A DNA stretch of 64,000 nt. Origin: Closterium sp. NIES-65. Taxonomy: Eukaryota; Streptophyta; Zygnematophyceae; Desmidiales; Closteriaceae. The notes beneath the pieces are model-generated. The model was not told the DNA's origin and did not search any database. It saw nothing but the letters and a program-made list of their open reading frames with translations. This document shows positions 1 to 9,700 of this stretch, in pieces. Numbering within the stretch: the stretch's first letter is position 1; each line of letters starts with the position of its first letter. The stretch spans positions 60,315 through 124,314 of the forward strand of contig CANXME010000207.1 in NCBI GenBank assembly GCA_948144175.1, read 5' to 3'. Both the position numbers and the translations under genes were made by a program.

Positions 1-1608
1 TTCGAGAGTGGAGCATGTGTCACGGCCTATGAGCACAGAGCCGTCATGCAGGTGAGCAAGCCATGGTGCATGTGATCCTCGTGAGCGACAGCATGCACCA
101 TGCTGAAACAGGATGCTGATTCCAGGCTACAACACCCCCCCTGCTGCATCCTAGTACCCATTCTCCCGCTCTCATCAATTCCGCCCCCTAACCTGTTTGT
201 TAATCGACACACGCATGTTCCAACTACTCATGCCCACCTGCCGTCCTTAACCCTGAAATTTGCAGGTCATGGTGTTCGTATTTGCTGGCCTGCTTCGCCA
301 GCCCCAGATGGATGCTGTTCGTGCCTATCTTGGCTGGTACCTCTTGTGTTGCCAGCCAACGGGGCACACCGAGCAGTCCTTGCGGGATCTCAAGAAGAAG
401 ACCTCCCGGTACTATTGAGATGCATGTACAGCCCTGGGGATTGCATGAATGCCTGGCCACGGCACCTAAGCTGTTGTAGTAACATATCTTCTGAGGTTGT
501 TGCTGATAAACCATGATAGTATATCAAATAAAGTAGGCTGCAGTATGCTGTAGTAGACTCTGATGTCCTTGCATGCTGTCAACTCCCACTCCCATCAGGC
601 TGGTTGAGCAGTTGCAGGCTGCTTTTCCAAAGCAGCCATCCTCTTGGTGCCTTGTGAAAACCCATCTCATGTCGCACTACATCGACTCCATTCGCCGTGC
701 GGGACACGTCACGGAATTCAGCACCAACATGTTCGAGCACTTGCATGGCCCGTTGGTAAAGAGGATCTACCGGCGGTCCAACAAGCGCAATGTAGATGGG
801 CAGATTATGAAGTTCCATGCTAGGCGCATCCCGGACGTTGTGCCGGTGGACGATCCCCTTGGCCGGGACACTGCCATGCGGCAGGTAAACCTGTCTAGTG
901 ATTGAATTGCAAAGATATGCATGCATAATGTAAAAAACTCGCCACTGTTCGTTGGCAGGCCATTGAGACAGGCACAAGGACTCTTATCAAAGAGTCCTAC
1001 TTTCTCCCTGTGGAGTTACCAGAAGAACCCACCTCCACCAACTGGTTTGCAAGGAAGTGGGCCATGCAACACCCAGTTGCACAAGCTGCCCTCAAGGATG
1101 CGCTAGTACGTTATGCTGGATGCGTCCCCAAGATCAGAGTAAGTACTTCGTGGATCATACAATCATTTTTTTCTTGCCCCAAACCCTAAACTGATTACAC
1201 ACTGCAATTGTTATGCAGGCCCATGCATCGTTGGCCATCCCAGCGGCAGATGATGCCAGCTTCTCAAGAGTTTCTCACTTCGTTCGAGCGACCCCTGACT
1301 ATTTTGAGAGGCCGTGGTACTCGGATGTTGCAGTGGAGGGTGTAAGGCATGGTCGGAGAGAGGAGTGGTATGCAAGGTTGCTCCTGTTGTTCCATACAAA
1401 AATACGTGGAGAGAGGGAGGAGCTAGCCTACGTTAGATATTGGAACGCAAGCGGAGAGGATGCTGCAACCGGATGCCTTCGCCTCAAGTGGACAACAGGA
1501 ATGTACGCATACTCTGTGATTCCGATGGAAGCGCTGCTCCGTCACGTCCATGTGGTGAAGGCATTCCATCTGGACAGTACCTATCTCCTTAATAAGTATC
1601 ATATGTGA
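1..1608 (+). CDS. Plavaka-like DNA transposase, spliced C-terminal part (5' end outside window)
   Basis: Five exons fit by GT-AG introns and kept frame: 1-51, 266-408, 599-884, 959-1138, 1219-1608 (stop TGA). Splice sites are clean, e.g. CAG|GTGAGC after base 51 and AGA|GTAAGT after 1138. The spliced product runs from TAYEHRAVMQ through HTEQSLRDLKKK, KTHLMSHYIDSIRRAG, FSTNMFEHLHGPLVKR and YRRSNKRN, to a C-terminal EALLRHVHVVKAF block. This order (mobile-element helix, MH-SHY-SIR, TE-x-x-EH/RLH, YR-x-SNK, C-terminal VIP-x-HVV) is what I recall of Plavaka-type (CACTA-related) transposases; the family name is by memory, not a search. The catalytic N-terminal half lies left of base 1, so activity cannot be judged. 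No terminal inverted repeat was identified. An AT-rich stretch with AATAAAA follows the stop at about 1623. Confidence 0.55.
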
Positions 1609-1884
1609 TGCATATATATTGTAATAAAATGGCCTGTTAAGTTATCCAGCACTCACATTTTACATAAGTAAAAAAAAACAAAACCAATTACAAATGGATC
1701 CCAAATTTGGCACGATCCAAATAAACAACAATGTACCAGAGTCGCGGATTCGATTTAGACTCGGACAAATAAACGCGGTCCGAATTCATTCCGTGATTGG
1801 TCGCGCTTTTGTTTCGGAACTTCGCCAACCAAAACACCTGAACTGTACCCCCCTCCGAACCCCCTTTAAAAACCAAGGTTTTTT
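1609..1884. other. Intergenic, no gene seen
   Basis: AT-rich 3' flank of the transposase with an A-run at 1670-1680, then unremarkable sequence up to the Copia-1 LTR remnant. I see no coding or RNA signal. Confidence 0.5.
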
Positions 1885-1971
1885 GTGATGTACTAACCCT
1901 AATTGGGTTGTACCCCCTATGGGATACCCCACTATAGCCTACACAAAAGCATAAGCTATAATGTTCTGACA
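1885..1971 (-). repeat. Copia-1 3' LTR remnant
   Basis: Ends in TTCTGACA followed by CACCCCCATAGG, the polypurine tract read on plus. The same block recurs next to the LTRs ending at 35817 and 62373. The outer part is missing; similarity starts only near 1885. It is closer to the LTR at 62.3 kb than to its own partner at 4853-4978. Confidence 0.65.
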
Positions 1972-2183
1972 CACCCCCATAGGCAAAGTGGGGGAGAACA
2001 AGGGGTCACAAGACCAGTCAAGCAGAGCAAAGCAAAGCAAGCTCAGGGTGGATCACAACGTCACCACATAGTCTGAGCACAAGGTCAAGGCCACAAGGCC
2101 AGTTCACATGCAGGACGAGACATATATCTATAAGTCTAAACAAGCAGGAGCAGGTATATATATATGCAAGAGTACAAGTAAGG

Positions 2184-3698
2184 TCAGGAGGTGAGCAAGT
2201 GAGGCAAGACTGGGACAAGTCCCAGCTGAGTGCAGAAACGCTGATGATCACAAGGCGGAAGTGCCTTGGTGAAAACATCAGCAGTGTTGGCCTCAGAGGC
2301 CACGTACGCAAGTCGCAACTGACCACGCTGGTGCAGCTCACGAGCAAGAAAGTAGCGGAGAGCAATGTGCTTCGTTCTGTGCTCCAGGCGCTGCTCTCGA
2401 CACAGGGCCAGCATGGCCTTGTTGTCTACGTACAGCACTGGAGGAGAACGAGGCGGCTCTCCAAGGTCAGTCAGCAGGTAGGTGAGCCAGCGAAGCTCCT
2501 GAGCAGCCATGGCCCCGGCGTAGATCTCAGCCTCACAACTGGAGCCGAGAACAGAAGACGAGCGAGTAGCCCGCCACGAAACAAAGCCGGAACCAAGACT
2601 GAAGGTGTAACCCTGCGACGACTGCTGAGTAGCCTGGTCGTCAGCCCAAGAAGCGTCCGCGTGCCTAGTGAGGACCACTGGACTCCGCCCTCCAAGCACT
2701 AGCCCCATGCCCGACGTACTGCACAAGTAGCGCAACACCCTCTTCGCTGCAGCCATGTGCTCTGGTCGGTGTCTCCCAGGATCAACATAGCGTGCGAGAA
2801 TGCTAAGAGGGTATGCAAGGTCAGGTCGTGTGCAGGTCATCAGGTACATGAGGCAGCCAACAAGCTCTGGGTACGGGCCACTCGACTCTACGGACTCATC
2901 CGAAGGCAGAGCTGAGAGCGAGTGGCGAGTAGACAGAGGAGTGGCCTGAGGCGAGGAGTACGTGAAGCCGAAGCGCTGAAGGACCTGCTGCACCATGTGT
3001 GACTTATTCAAGGTAATGGTGCGGCGTGCTCTGTCCCGAGTGATCTGCAAGCCAAGGTAGCTGCGCAGTTCACCCAGGTCTGTGCACGTGTGTCTCTTCT
3101 GCAGCTCGGACTTCACGTAGGCGAGTCCAGCAGTGTCCGCTATGGCAAAGACCAAGTCGTCGACGTACACGAGGATGTAGAACGGCGGCAGAGAAGTGTC
3201 GGTGCGCAGAAACAACGACGGGTCAGCAGTAGAGGGAGCAAACCCAAGAGCCGCAAGCGTAGTCCTCAGTGTGTCGTGCCACTCACGTGGTGCCTTGCGG
3301 AGACCGTAGACTGGCCGTCGGAGGCTCCACTGGGTGCCAGGAGGGAAAGTCCCAGTGAAGCCAGGTGGACGGCGCAGATAGATCTCCTCGTGCAGGCTAC
3401 CCTGCAAGAAAGCAGTGCTGAAGTCAAGAGAGTGGAGCTCGTAGTCGCGCTGAGCGGCTATGTGCAGCAGCACCCAAAGAGTGGTCATCTTTGGGGTGGG
3501 AGAGAAGGTCTGAAAGTAGTCAACTCCCTGCTGCTGACTGAAGCCACGAGCCACGTACCGCGCCTTGAAGACAGGTGGAGAGCCCGGCGGCCGCTTCACC
3601 CTGAAGATCCACATCCCACTGACGATGTTCGCCCCAGGAGGGGGAACCGCGTCAACGTAGGTGCCTGTGGACTTCCAGGAAGCCATCTCTGCATCCAT
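2184..3698 (-). CDS. Copia-1 reverse transcriptase-RNase H fragment
   Basis: 504 codons without a break. The order is RT_copia (VARGFSQQQGVDYFQTFSP, LHSLDFSTAFLQG, PVYGLRKAPREWH, catalytic ILVYVDDL), then the connection, then RNase H (HADASWADD, SCEAEIYAGAMAAQELRW, VDNKAMLAL, HIALRYFLARE, TADVFTKAL). The active-site YVDD Asp pair is present. The first Met lies in the conserved SQWQAAMDAEM segment, which in Copia-3 is mid-polyprotein, so this is a truncated frame and not a natural start. It is nearly identical in protein to the 3' half of Copia-3 and to the pieces at 61-64 kb. Without Gag and integrase it could move only with helper proteins. Confidence 0.85.
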   Translation of the reverse strand: MDAEMASWKSTGTYVDAVPPPGANIVSGMWIFRVKRPPGSPPVFKARYVARGFSQQQGVDYFQTFSPTPKMTTLWVLLHIAAQRDYELHSLDFSTAFLQGSLHEEIYLRRPPGFTGTFPPGTQWSLRRPVYGLRKAPREWHDTLRTTLAALGFAPSTADPSLFLRTDTSLPPFYILVYVDDLVFAIADTAGLAYVKSELQKRHTCTDLGELRSYLGLQITRDRARRTITLNKSHMVQQVLQRFGFTYSSPQATPLSTRHSLSALPSDESVESSGPYPELVGCLMYLMTCTRPDLAYPLSILARYVDPGRHRPEHMAAAKRVLRYLCSTSGMGLVLGGRSPVVLTRHADASWADDQATQQSSQGYTFSLGSGFVSWRATRSSSVLGSSCEAEIYAGAMAAQELRWLTYLLTDLGEPPRSPPVLYVDNKAMLALCREQRLEHRTKHIALRYFLARELHQRGQLRLAYVASEANTADVFTKALPPCDHQRFCTQLGLVPVLPHLLTS

Positions 3699-3739
3699 AG
3701 CTGCCTGCCACTGAGAGGAGGCGGATAGGAGGGCTAGCC

Positions 3740-4440
3740 ATGGTAGCAGCAGTAGGAAAAGCAGTTGGAGCAGTAGGGTAGGTAGGGCGGCGCGGCTCGG
3801 TACAGGTAGGGCGGCGCGGCTTGGTATAGGTAGGGCGGCGCGGCTCGGGTCGGGCGGTGCGGCTCGGTTCAGGCGGCTCGGCTCGGGCGGCGCGGCTCGG
3901 TTCGGGCAGCTCGGGTCGGTTAGGGCTGGCGGCTTGGGTCGGGCGGCTCGGTTCCGTTAGGGCTGGGCGGCTCGGGTCGGCTCGGTTCGGGCTGCTCGGT
4001 CTGGGTGGGGCCGTTCGGGGCCGCTAAGGGCGAGCGCGGGGAGCGGGTGGGGCCGTGAGGGACGAGCGCGGGGCCAACGTGGGTGGTAAGGGCGAGCGCG
4101 GGGCCGACGTGGGTGCTAAGGGCTAGCACGGGGCCTATCGGGGCCGTGAGGGACGAGCGCGGGGCCGATCGGGGCCGTAAGGGATGAGTGCGGGGCCGAC
4201 GTGGGCCTCTAAGGGCGAGCGCGGGGCCTATCGGGGCCGTGAGGGACGAGCGCGGGGCCGATCGGGGCCGGTAAGGACGAGCGCGGGGCCGACGCGAGCC
4301 TCTAGGGGTAAGCGCGGGGCCGACTCAGGGCCTCTAAAAGCGAGCGCGGGGTCGACCAAGGCCTCTAGGTGCGAGAGCTCGGGGCCGACGGGGCCTCTAG
4401 GGGCGTGAAAGCCGAGGCGCCCTAGGGCGCAGGTAGGTAG
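3740..4440. repeat. GC-rich tandem-like leader repeats of Copia-1
   Basis: Short, imperfect repeats: first GGCGGCTCGG-type words (to about 4000), then GAGCGCGGGGCCGA-type words at roughly 30-bp spacing to 4410. The position corresponds to the leader between LTR and polyprotein; Copia-3 and Copia-6 have GC-rich repeats at the same place but with different words. Several short frames run through it, but none looks like a protein. Confidence 0.7.
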
Positions 4441-4444
4441 GTAG

Positions 4445-4792
4445 TCTCAGAATCCCAACCACTAGGCCATTGGGATAAAAGGGCTTGTTTAAGTAGCGGG
4501 TCAGTGCGCCCATAACCCCCCAGACAACTGTGCCTGTAACCCTTCCCTAGGATCAATCGGGGATCACCAGTGGACCTCTGACACCCCCCCTCACTGGGAT
4601 GCCCGAAGTGCACACACCGGGATTCGAACCCGAGACCTTCGCTCCGAATACCATCTCAAAATCCCAACCACTAGACCATTGGGATAAAAGGGCTTGTTTA
4701 AGTAGCGGGTCAGTGCGCCCATAACCCCCCAGGCAACTGTGCCTGTAACCCTTCCCTAGGATCAATCGGGGATCACCAGTGGACCTCTGACA
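4445..4792 (-). mobile_element. TRIM-like miniature LTR retrotransposon (348 bp) with a tRNA-like pol III promoter
   Basis: Two 139-bp direct repeats (4445-4583 and 4654-4792, about three mismatches) flank a 70-bp interior (4584-4653). On the minus strand the interior begins right after the first repeat with TGGTATTCGGAGCG, which resembles an initiator-Met primer site, and ends GTGAGGGGGGG directly before the second repeat, as a polypurine tract should. The element is bordered by GGTAG on both sides (4440-4444 and 4793-4797). A perfect pol III box A (TGGTCTAGTGG, minus, 4668-4678) and box B (GGTTCGAATCC, minus, 4620-4630) span the repeat/interior boundary 37 bp apart, like a tRNA. There is no coding capacity. 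The alternative reading is a tRNA-derived SINE in partial tandem dimer form. It is nested in the Copia-1 leader. Confidence 0.75.
4620..4678 (-). promoter_or_regulatory. tRNA-like internal pol III promoter (boxes A and B)
   Basis: Box A TGGTCTAGTGG at 4668-4678 and box B GGTTCGAATCC at 4620-4630, both exact matches to the pol III consensus, read on minus. A TTTT run, the usual pol III stop, lies at about 4475-4478 in the downstream repeat, so a transcript of about 200 nt could cover the interior and most of the 3' repeat. A TTTT also lies just upstream of box A, at 4686-4689. Use is inferred only. Confidence 0.65.
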
Positions 4793-4852
4793 GGTAGGTA
4801 GTGGTGGGCCCTAAAAAAAAAACCGGTCCTAGGAAGGACCTGCTCTATACCA

Positions 4853-4978
4853 TGTTGAACAAGAATGAATGAACTAAGAGTGAAATGAGTACAAGTATCA
4901 AAACCTAGGAATGTGTACCCCTTATAGGCTAACCCACTGTTGCCTAAACAACTACAACAACATATATAATGTTTGACA
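4853..4978 (-). repeat. Copia-1 5' LTR
   Basis: Begins TGTTGAAC and ends TTTGACA on plus; length 126 bp, in the same size class as the Copia-3 LTR (129 bp). It is preceded on plus by CTCTATACCA, the complement of the primer-binding site. No matching target duplication is visible because the partner LTR is truncated. Confidence 0.7.
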
Positions 4979-5102
4979 GTCGCCCATTGCAGAACACCTC
5001 GAGGAGTAGTGGTTTCTACTGGATTGAGTAGCCAAAGAGGGTCTCGTTAATAGGATCATAGGGTATATCAAACTTAATACCTTCCCTATTTCCTATACCT
5101 GA
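4979..5102. other. Spacer between Copia-1 and the Gypsy-like element
   Basis: Unremarkable AT-balanced sequence with no gene; it may be the 3' flank or part of the Gag-bearing element. Confidence 0.4.
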
Positions 5103-5792
5103 CTAAGCACTTTCCAACTTCACCTTGGGAGTAGGAGGATTTTTCCGAGGCTTGTATAATTTCTCCTGAGCCTGGATGTCTCCTCTAAGCCTTGGCAGCT
5201 GTGTAGGCTTCACCTGTGGGCAACGGGGAGCCTTAACACTGTGCTGCGGGGAGAGAATATTAACTCCACGGGACGCACGACCCTTTTCTATGCTCCGTAG
5301 TACTTTGCCCAAATTCTCAGGTATCTGAATAATTTCTAAAGGCTTTTTCTTGGCCTCTGAACCTCCCCTGAATTTTTTAAAGGCTTGAAAACCACGAGAA
5401 GCAATATTCTTCGTTAGAGTATCTTTATAGGATACGTTTAACGAATTCTTACTTTCGTGGGTGTTCGGCTGGAGTTTCGCGGTCGGTGCAGAGTCTTTTT
5501 TCGCGGAGCCTCCATTCGCCTTGGCGATTTCCTCTGATGCCGGCCGGTCGTGACGTTTTAGATTCGCGCCATCTTTTTCTCCTTTTTTCACCCGCACTGA
5601 AGTCGCCACGTCGTCGCCTTTTTCTGCATTTCTGATCTTTACGCGATCGCCAGGTCGATCCGCGGCTACTGGCGATTCCCGTTTTTTGACTTCGGGGGTG
5701 CTCCACTGTTTCCGTCCCGGAGTGCCGTAGTTGCTTTCTTCATTTTGTAGCACGACAAAAACTGGTGCCCTGCTGCGCCGCAAAATTCGCAT
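5103..5792 (-). CDS. Unrecognised basic ORF2 downstream of Gypsy-type gag
   Basis: 229 codons, overlapping the end of gag by 127 bp in another frame, an arrangement like the gag/pol overlap of Ty3/Gypsy elements. I recognise no protease, reverse transcriptase, RNase H or integrase motif. The product is rich in Lys, Arg, Ser and Pro and looks disordered; a segment around FQAFKKFRGGSEAKKKP is strongly basic. It could be the remnant of a pol start that lost its catalytic part, an out-of-frame shadow, or an accessory protein. Confidence that it is a real coding frame is modest. Confidence 0.4.
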   Translation of the reverse strand: MRILRRSRAPVFVVLQNEESNYGTPGRKQWSTPEVKKRESPVAADRPGDRVKIRNAEKGDDVATSVRVKKGEKDGANLKRHDRPASEEIAKANGGSAKKDSAPTAKLQPNTHESKNSLNVSYKDTLTKNIASRGFQAFKKFRGGSEAKKKPLEIIQIPENLGKVLRSIEKGRASRGVNILSPQHSVKAPRCPQVKPTQLPRLRGDIQAQEKLYKPRKNPPTPKVKLESA

Positions 5793-6583
5793 TTTGTCGG
5801 CTGCTGCTTCGCGTCGTATTTGTCGATATCCATCGGTTCGGCGAACGTGGGGGGTGCCGATCGCTCCGTGCCGAATGTACGGTTCGGCGTGAAGCGTCGT
5901 GTTTCGGGTTGACCTCGAGTCAGCGCATCATATCGCTCGGCAGCACGCACGATGTCTCTGTAGCTGTTGTAATTCGCCGCAATCACCTGCCGTCGAATCT
6001 CCATTTTTAACCCTTCGGTGTACGCCTGGATTTTTTCGCCTTCGGTCAGGTCGGTGATGCGGTTGAATAGTAACTCCATCTGCTGCGTGTACTGTGCTAC
6101 ACTACTGTATTGCTTGTGTCGGTGTATCTGCTGCCGCGCCATGTAGGTTGTATTAATTGGTTCGAAACGCTCGAATAAATCTGCCCAAAACTGCTGCCAC
6201 GTTTTCTCCCCGCGGGCTACGTCGGTGTAGTAAATCCATTCGAGAGCCGGTCCACGTAACAGTGTCGCTGCGAGCCGAATCCTTGCTACGTCGTGTTGCC
6301 AGGTCGAACAGCCAATAGCCTCGAAGTAAATTTCGAGGATGGCCACGAATCGACGGACGTCGGATCCCTTCGCCCCTGGATCGAACGCCTCCGGGAGCCT
6401 CGGTCGTGCTGCTTCGAGGTTCGGCGACAGTGGTGCCATTGGTCCGTGAAATGTCAGTGTCGCCACTGCTGCTGGAGTTGTCGGTGCTGCAATCGCTGCG
6501 GTCGCTGCTGCTGCGGTGGCGAACCCTGATTGGCTTGTCTGAAAAGCCTCGAGTCGATGAAGCGTCGCCTGCGTCTGCTCCAT
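5666..6583 (-). CDS. Ty3/Gypsy-type Gag
   Basis: 305 codons. The N-terminal 75 residues are Ala/Thr/Pro-rich. They are followed by a Retrotrans_gag capsid fold (RPRLPEAFDPGAKGSDVRRF, LRGPALEWIYY, WQQFWADLFERFEP, YTQQMELLFNRI, YTEGLKMEIRRQV) and a CCHC zinc knuckle CEFCGAAGHQFLSC (spacing C-X2-C-X4-H-X4-C) near the C terminus. The knuckle binds RNA during packaging in this family. No pol domain follows within the element, so it looks like a gag-only, non-autonomous copy or a truncated one. A 16-bp inverted repeat lies in its upstream leader at 6608-6694. Confidence 0.85.
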   Translation of the reverse strand: MEQTQATLHRLEAFQTSQSGFATAAAATAAIAAPTTPAAVATLTFHGPMAPLSPNLEAARPRLPEAFDPGAKGSDVRRFVAILEIYFEAIGCSTWQHDVARIRLAATLLRGPALEWIYYTDVARGEKTWQQFWADLFERFEPINTTYMARQQIHRHKQYSSVAQYTQQMELLFNRITDLTEGEKIQAYTEGLKMEIRRQVIAANYNSYRDIVRAAERYDALTRGQPETRRFTPNRTFGTERSAPPTFAEPMDIDKYDAKQQPTKCEFCGAAGHQFLSCYKMKKATTALRDGNSGAPPKSKNGNRQ

Positions 6584-6607
6584 GTCGGTGCGGAGGCTCG
6601 CGATGTC

Positions 6608-6694
6608 GCTCGTAGTCGCGTAGTTGTCGCCTTGGCCACTGAGGGGGGGACGTGTGAGAGTACGACGGCTTATGCCAGCTACGCGACTACGAGC
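6608..6694. repeat. 16-bp perfect inverted repeat at gag/satellite junction
   Basis: GCTCGTAGTCGCGTAG at 6608-6623 and its exact reverse complement at 6679-6694, with a 55-bp loop. It sits in the gag leader, just before the satellite starts at about 6706. Confidence 0.75.
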
Positions 6695-6705
6695 GACAAC
6701 TACGG

Positions 6706-9700
6706 TTCAACCGGTCCACTGAACCAACAGGCTAGTTGGTCCAACCAGTCAAGTGGACCAACAGACCAGTTGGTCCAAATGGTCCACTGGACCAAGAGGT
6801 CAGTTGGTTCAACCGGTCCAGTAGACCAACAGGCCAGTTGGTCCAACCATTCCATTGGACCAATAGGCCAGTTGGTCCAACCGGTCCACTCTTCCTATAG
6901 GCCAGTTGGTCCAACCGGTCCACTAGACCAACAAGCCAGTTGGTCCGACCGGTGTAGTGGGCCAATAGGCTAGTTGGTCCAACCGGTCCACTGGACCAAC
7001 AGACCAGTTGGACCAATTGCTCCACTGAAAAAATAGGCCAATTGGTCCAACCGGTCCACCAGACCAATAGGCCAGGTGGTCCAACCGCTTGAGTAGACCA
7101 GCAGGCTAGTTGGTCCAACAGGCCTATTGGTCAAACCGGTCAATTTGACCAACAGGTTAGTTGGTCCAACCGGTCCACTGGACTAATAGGAGAGTTGGTC
7201 CAACCGGTCTAGTGGACCAACAGGCCTGTTGGTTCAACCGGTCCACTAAACCAACAGGCCAGTTGGTTCAACTGGTCTAGTGGACCAACAGGCCAAGTTG
7301 TCCAACCGGTCCGTTGGACCAACAGGCCAGGTTGTCCAACCGGTCCACTACACCAACAGGCCAGTTGATTCAACTAGTCCACTCGACCAACTGACCAGTT
7401 GGTCCATTTGGTCCAGTGGACCAATTGACCAGTTGGTCCAACCGTTCCACTGGACCAACAGACCAGCTAGTTCAGCCAGTCTACTGGACCAACGGACCAA
7501 ATGGTCCAATTGGTCCACTGGACCAACAGGCCATTTGGTCCAACCAATCCACTCGACCAACTGGCCAGACGGTCTAACTGTTTCACTGGACCAACAGGAA
7601 AGTTGGTCCAAAAGGTCCACTTGAGCAATAGGAGAATTGGTCCAACCGGCCCACACGACCAATAGGCCAGTTTCTCCAACTGGTCCGCACGACCAATAGG
7701 CTAGTTGGTCCGACTGGTCCGCTGGACCACTAGGTTAGTCGGTCCACCGGTCCAATAGGCCAGTTGGTCCAACGTGTCCACTCGATCAACAGGCCAGTTG
7801 GTCCAACAGGTCCACTTCACCAACAGGCCAGTTGGTCCAACCGTTCCACTCGACCAACATGACAGTTGGTCCAACCAGTCCACTGGACCAACACGACAGT
7901 TGGTCCAATTGGTCCACACGACCAATAGGCCAGTTGGTCCAACCGGTCCACACGACCTATAGGCCAGTTGGTCCAACCGGTCCACTGGACCAACAGGCCA
8001 GGTTGTCCAACCGGTCCACTACACCAACAGGCCAGTTGGTCCAACTAGTCCACTCGACTAAAAGACAATTTGGTCCATTTGGTCCACTGGACCAATTGGC
8101 CAGTTGGTCCAACCGTTCCACTGAACCAACGGACCAGGTGGTCCAACTGGTCCACCGGACCAACAGACCAGGTGTTTTAATTGGTCCACTGGACCAACAA
8201 GCCAGTTGGTCCAACCGGTCCACTGGACCAACAGGCCAGTTAGTCCAATCGGTTCACTGGACCAACAGGCCAGTTGGTCCAACCGGTCCATTGGACCAAC
8301 AGGCCAGTTAGTCCAACCGGTCCACTGGACCAACAGGCCAGTTGGTGCAACCGTTCCACTCGACCAACAGGCTAGCTGGTCCAACTGGTCCAGTGGACCA
8401 ACAAGCCATTTGGTCCAACCGGTCCTGTGGACCAACAGGCGAGTTGGTCCAACTAGTCCAGTGGATCAACAGACCAGTTGGTCCAACGGGTCCTATGAAC
8501 CGGTTTGACCAAATGGCCTGTCGGAAAAACTAGCCAGTTGGTCCAATTGGTCCATTGTACCAACAGGTCAGGTTGTCCAACCGGTCCACTACACCAACAG
8601 GCCAGTTGGTCCAACTAGTCCACTCGACCAACAGACAATTTGGTCCATTTGGTCCACTGGACCGATTGGCCAGTTGGTCCAACCGTTCCACTGAACCAAC
8701 AAACCAGCTGGTCCAACCGGTCCACTCGACCAATAGACCAGTTGTTCCAATTGGTCCACTGGACTAATAGGCCAGTTGGTCCAACCAGTCCACTGTTCCA
8801 ACAGGCCAGTTGGTCCAGCCGTTCCACTGGACCAACAGGCCTGCTGGTCCAACTAGTCCACTAGACCAACAAGCCATTTGGTCCAACTGGTCCAGTGGAC
8901 CAACAGGCGACTTGGTCCAACTGGTCCAGTGGACCAGCAGACCAGTTGGTCCAACTGGTCCAATGAACCAGTTTCACGAAATGGCCTGTCGGACAAACTA
9001 GCCTGTTGGTCCAATTGAGCGGTTGGACCATCTCACCTATTGGTTCGGTGAACCAGATGGACCAATTGGCCAGTTGGTCCAGTCGACTAGTTGGCCCAAC
9101 CGGTCGAGTGGACCAATAGGCTAATTGGTCCAACTGGTCCATAAGACCAACAAATCAGGTTGTCCAACCAGTCCACTAGACCAATAGGCCAGGTTGTCCA
9201 ACCGGTCTAGTGGACCAACAGGGCAGTTGGTCCAACCAGTCTAGTGGACCAAAAGACCAGTTGGTCAGTTTGTCCACTACATCAACAGGCCAGTTGATCC
9301 AACCGGTCCACTGGACCAACAGGCGAGTTGGTCTAACCGTTCCACTGGACCAATAGGCCAGCTAGTCCAACCAGTCCACTAGACCAACAGGCCAGTTGGT
9401 CCAACCGGTCCAGTCAACCAACAGGCCAGTTGGTCCAACCAGTCCACTAGACCTACAGGCCAGTTGGTCCAACCGTTCCACTGGACCAACACGCCAGCTG
9501 GTCCAACCGGTCCACTAGACCAACAAGCCAGTTGGTCCAACCGGTCCACTGTTCCAATAGGCCAGTTGGTCCAACTAGTCCACTAGACCAACAGGCGAGC
9601 TGGCCCAACCGGTCGAGTGGACCAATAAGCTAGTTGGTCCAACCGGTCCACTGGACCAACAGACCAGTTGGTCCAATTGGTCCACTGGAACGACACGCCA

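Larger units (their letters stand above)
1885..4978 (-). mobile_element. Copia-1: Ty1/Copia retrotransposon, internally deleted
   Basis: Minus-strand element. The 3' side is an LTR remnant (about 1885-1971, ending TTCTGACA) next to a polypurine tract. A pol fragment with reverse transcriptase and RNase H follows, then a GC-rich leader (about 3740-4440), a primer-binding site (minus TGGTATAGAGCAGG, directly inside the LTR) and a 126-bp 5' LTR at 4853-4978. Gag, protease, integrase and the linker that Copia-3 carries are missing: after the residues SSQW at about 3720 the sequence drops directly into leader repeats. The two LTRs are clearly related but strongly diverged, so the copy is old or recombinant. 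A miniature LTR element (4445-4792) is nested in the leader. Confidence 0.8.

Noticed and set aside
3090-3728. Plus-strand ORF opposite the Copia-1 RT (and 36930-37610 opposite the Copia-3 RT)
   Set aside because: Antisense shadow of a conserved RT coding frame.
4445-4792. A genuine tRNA gene
   Set aside because: Boxes A and B are perfect, but no acceptor stem pairs and the sequence is part of two direct repeats with target duplication.
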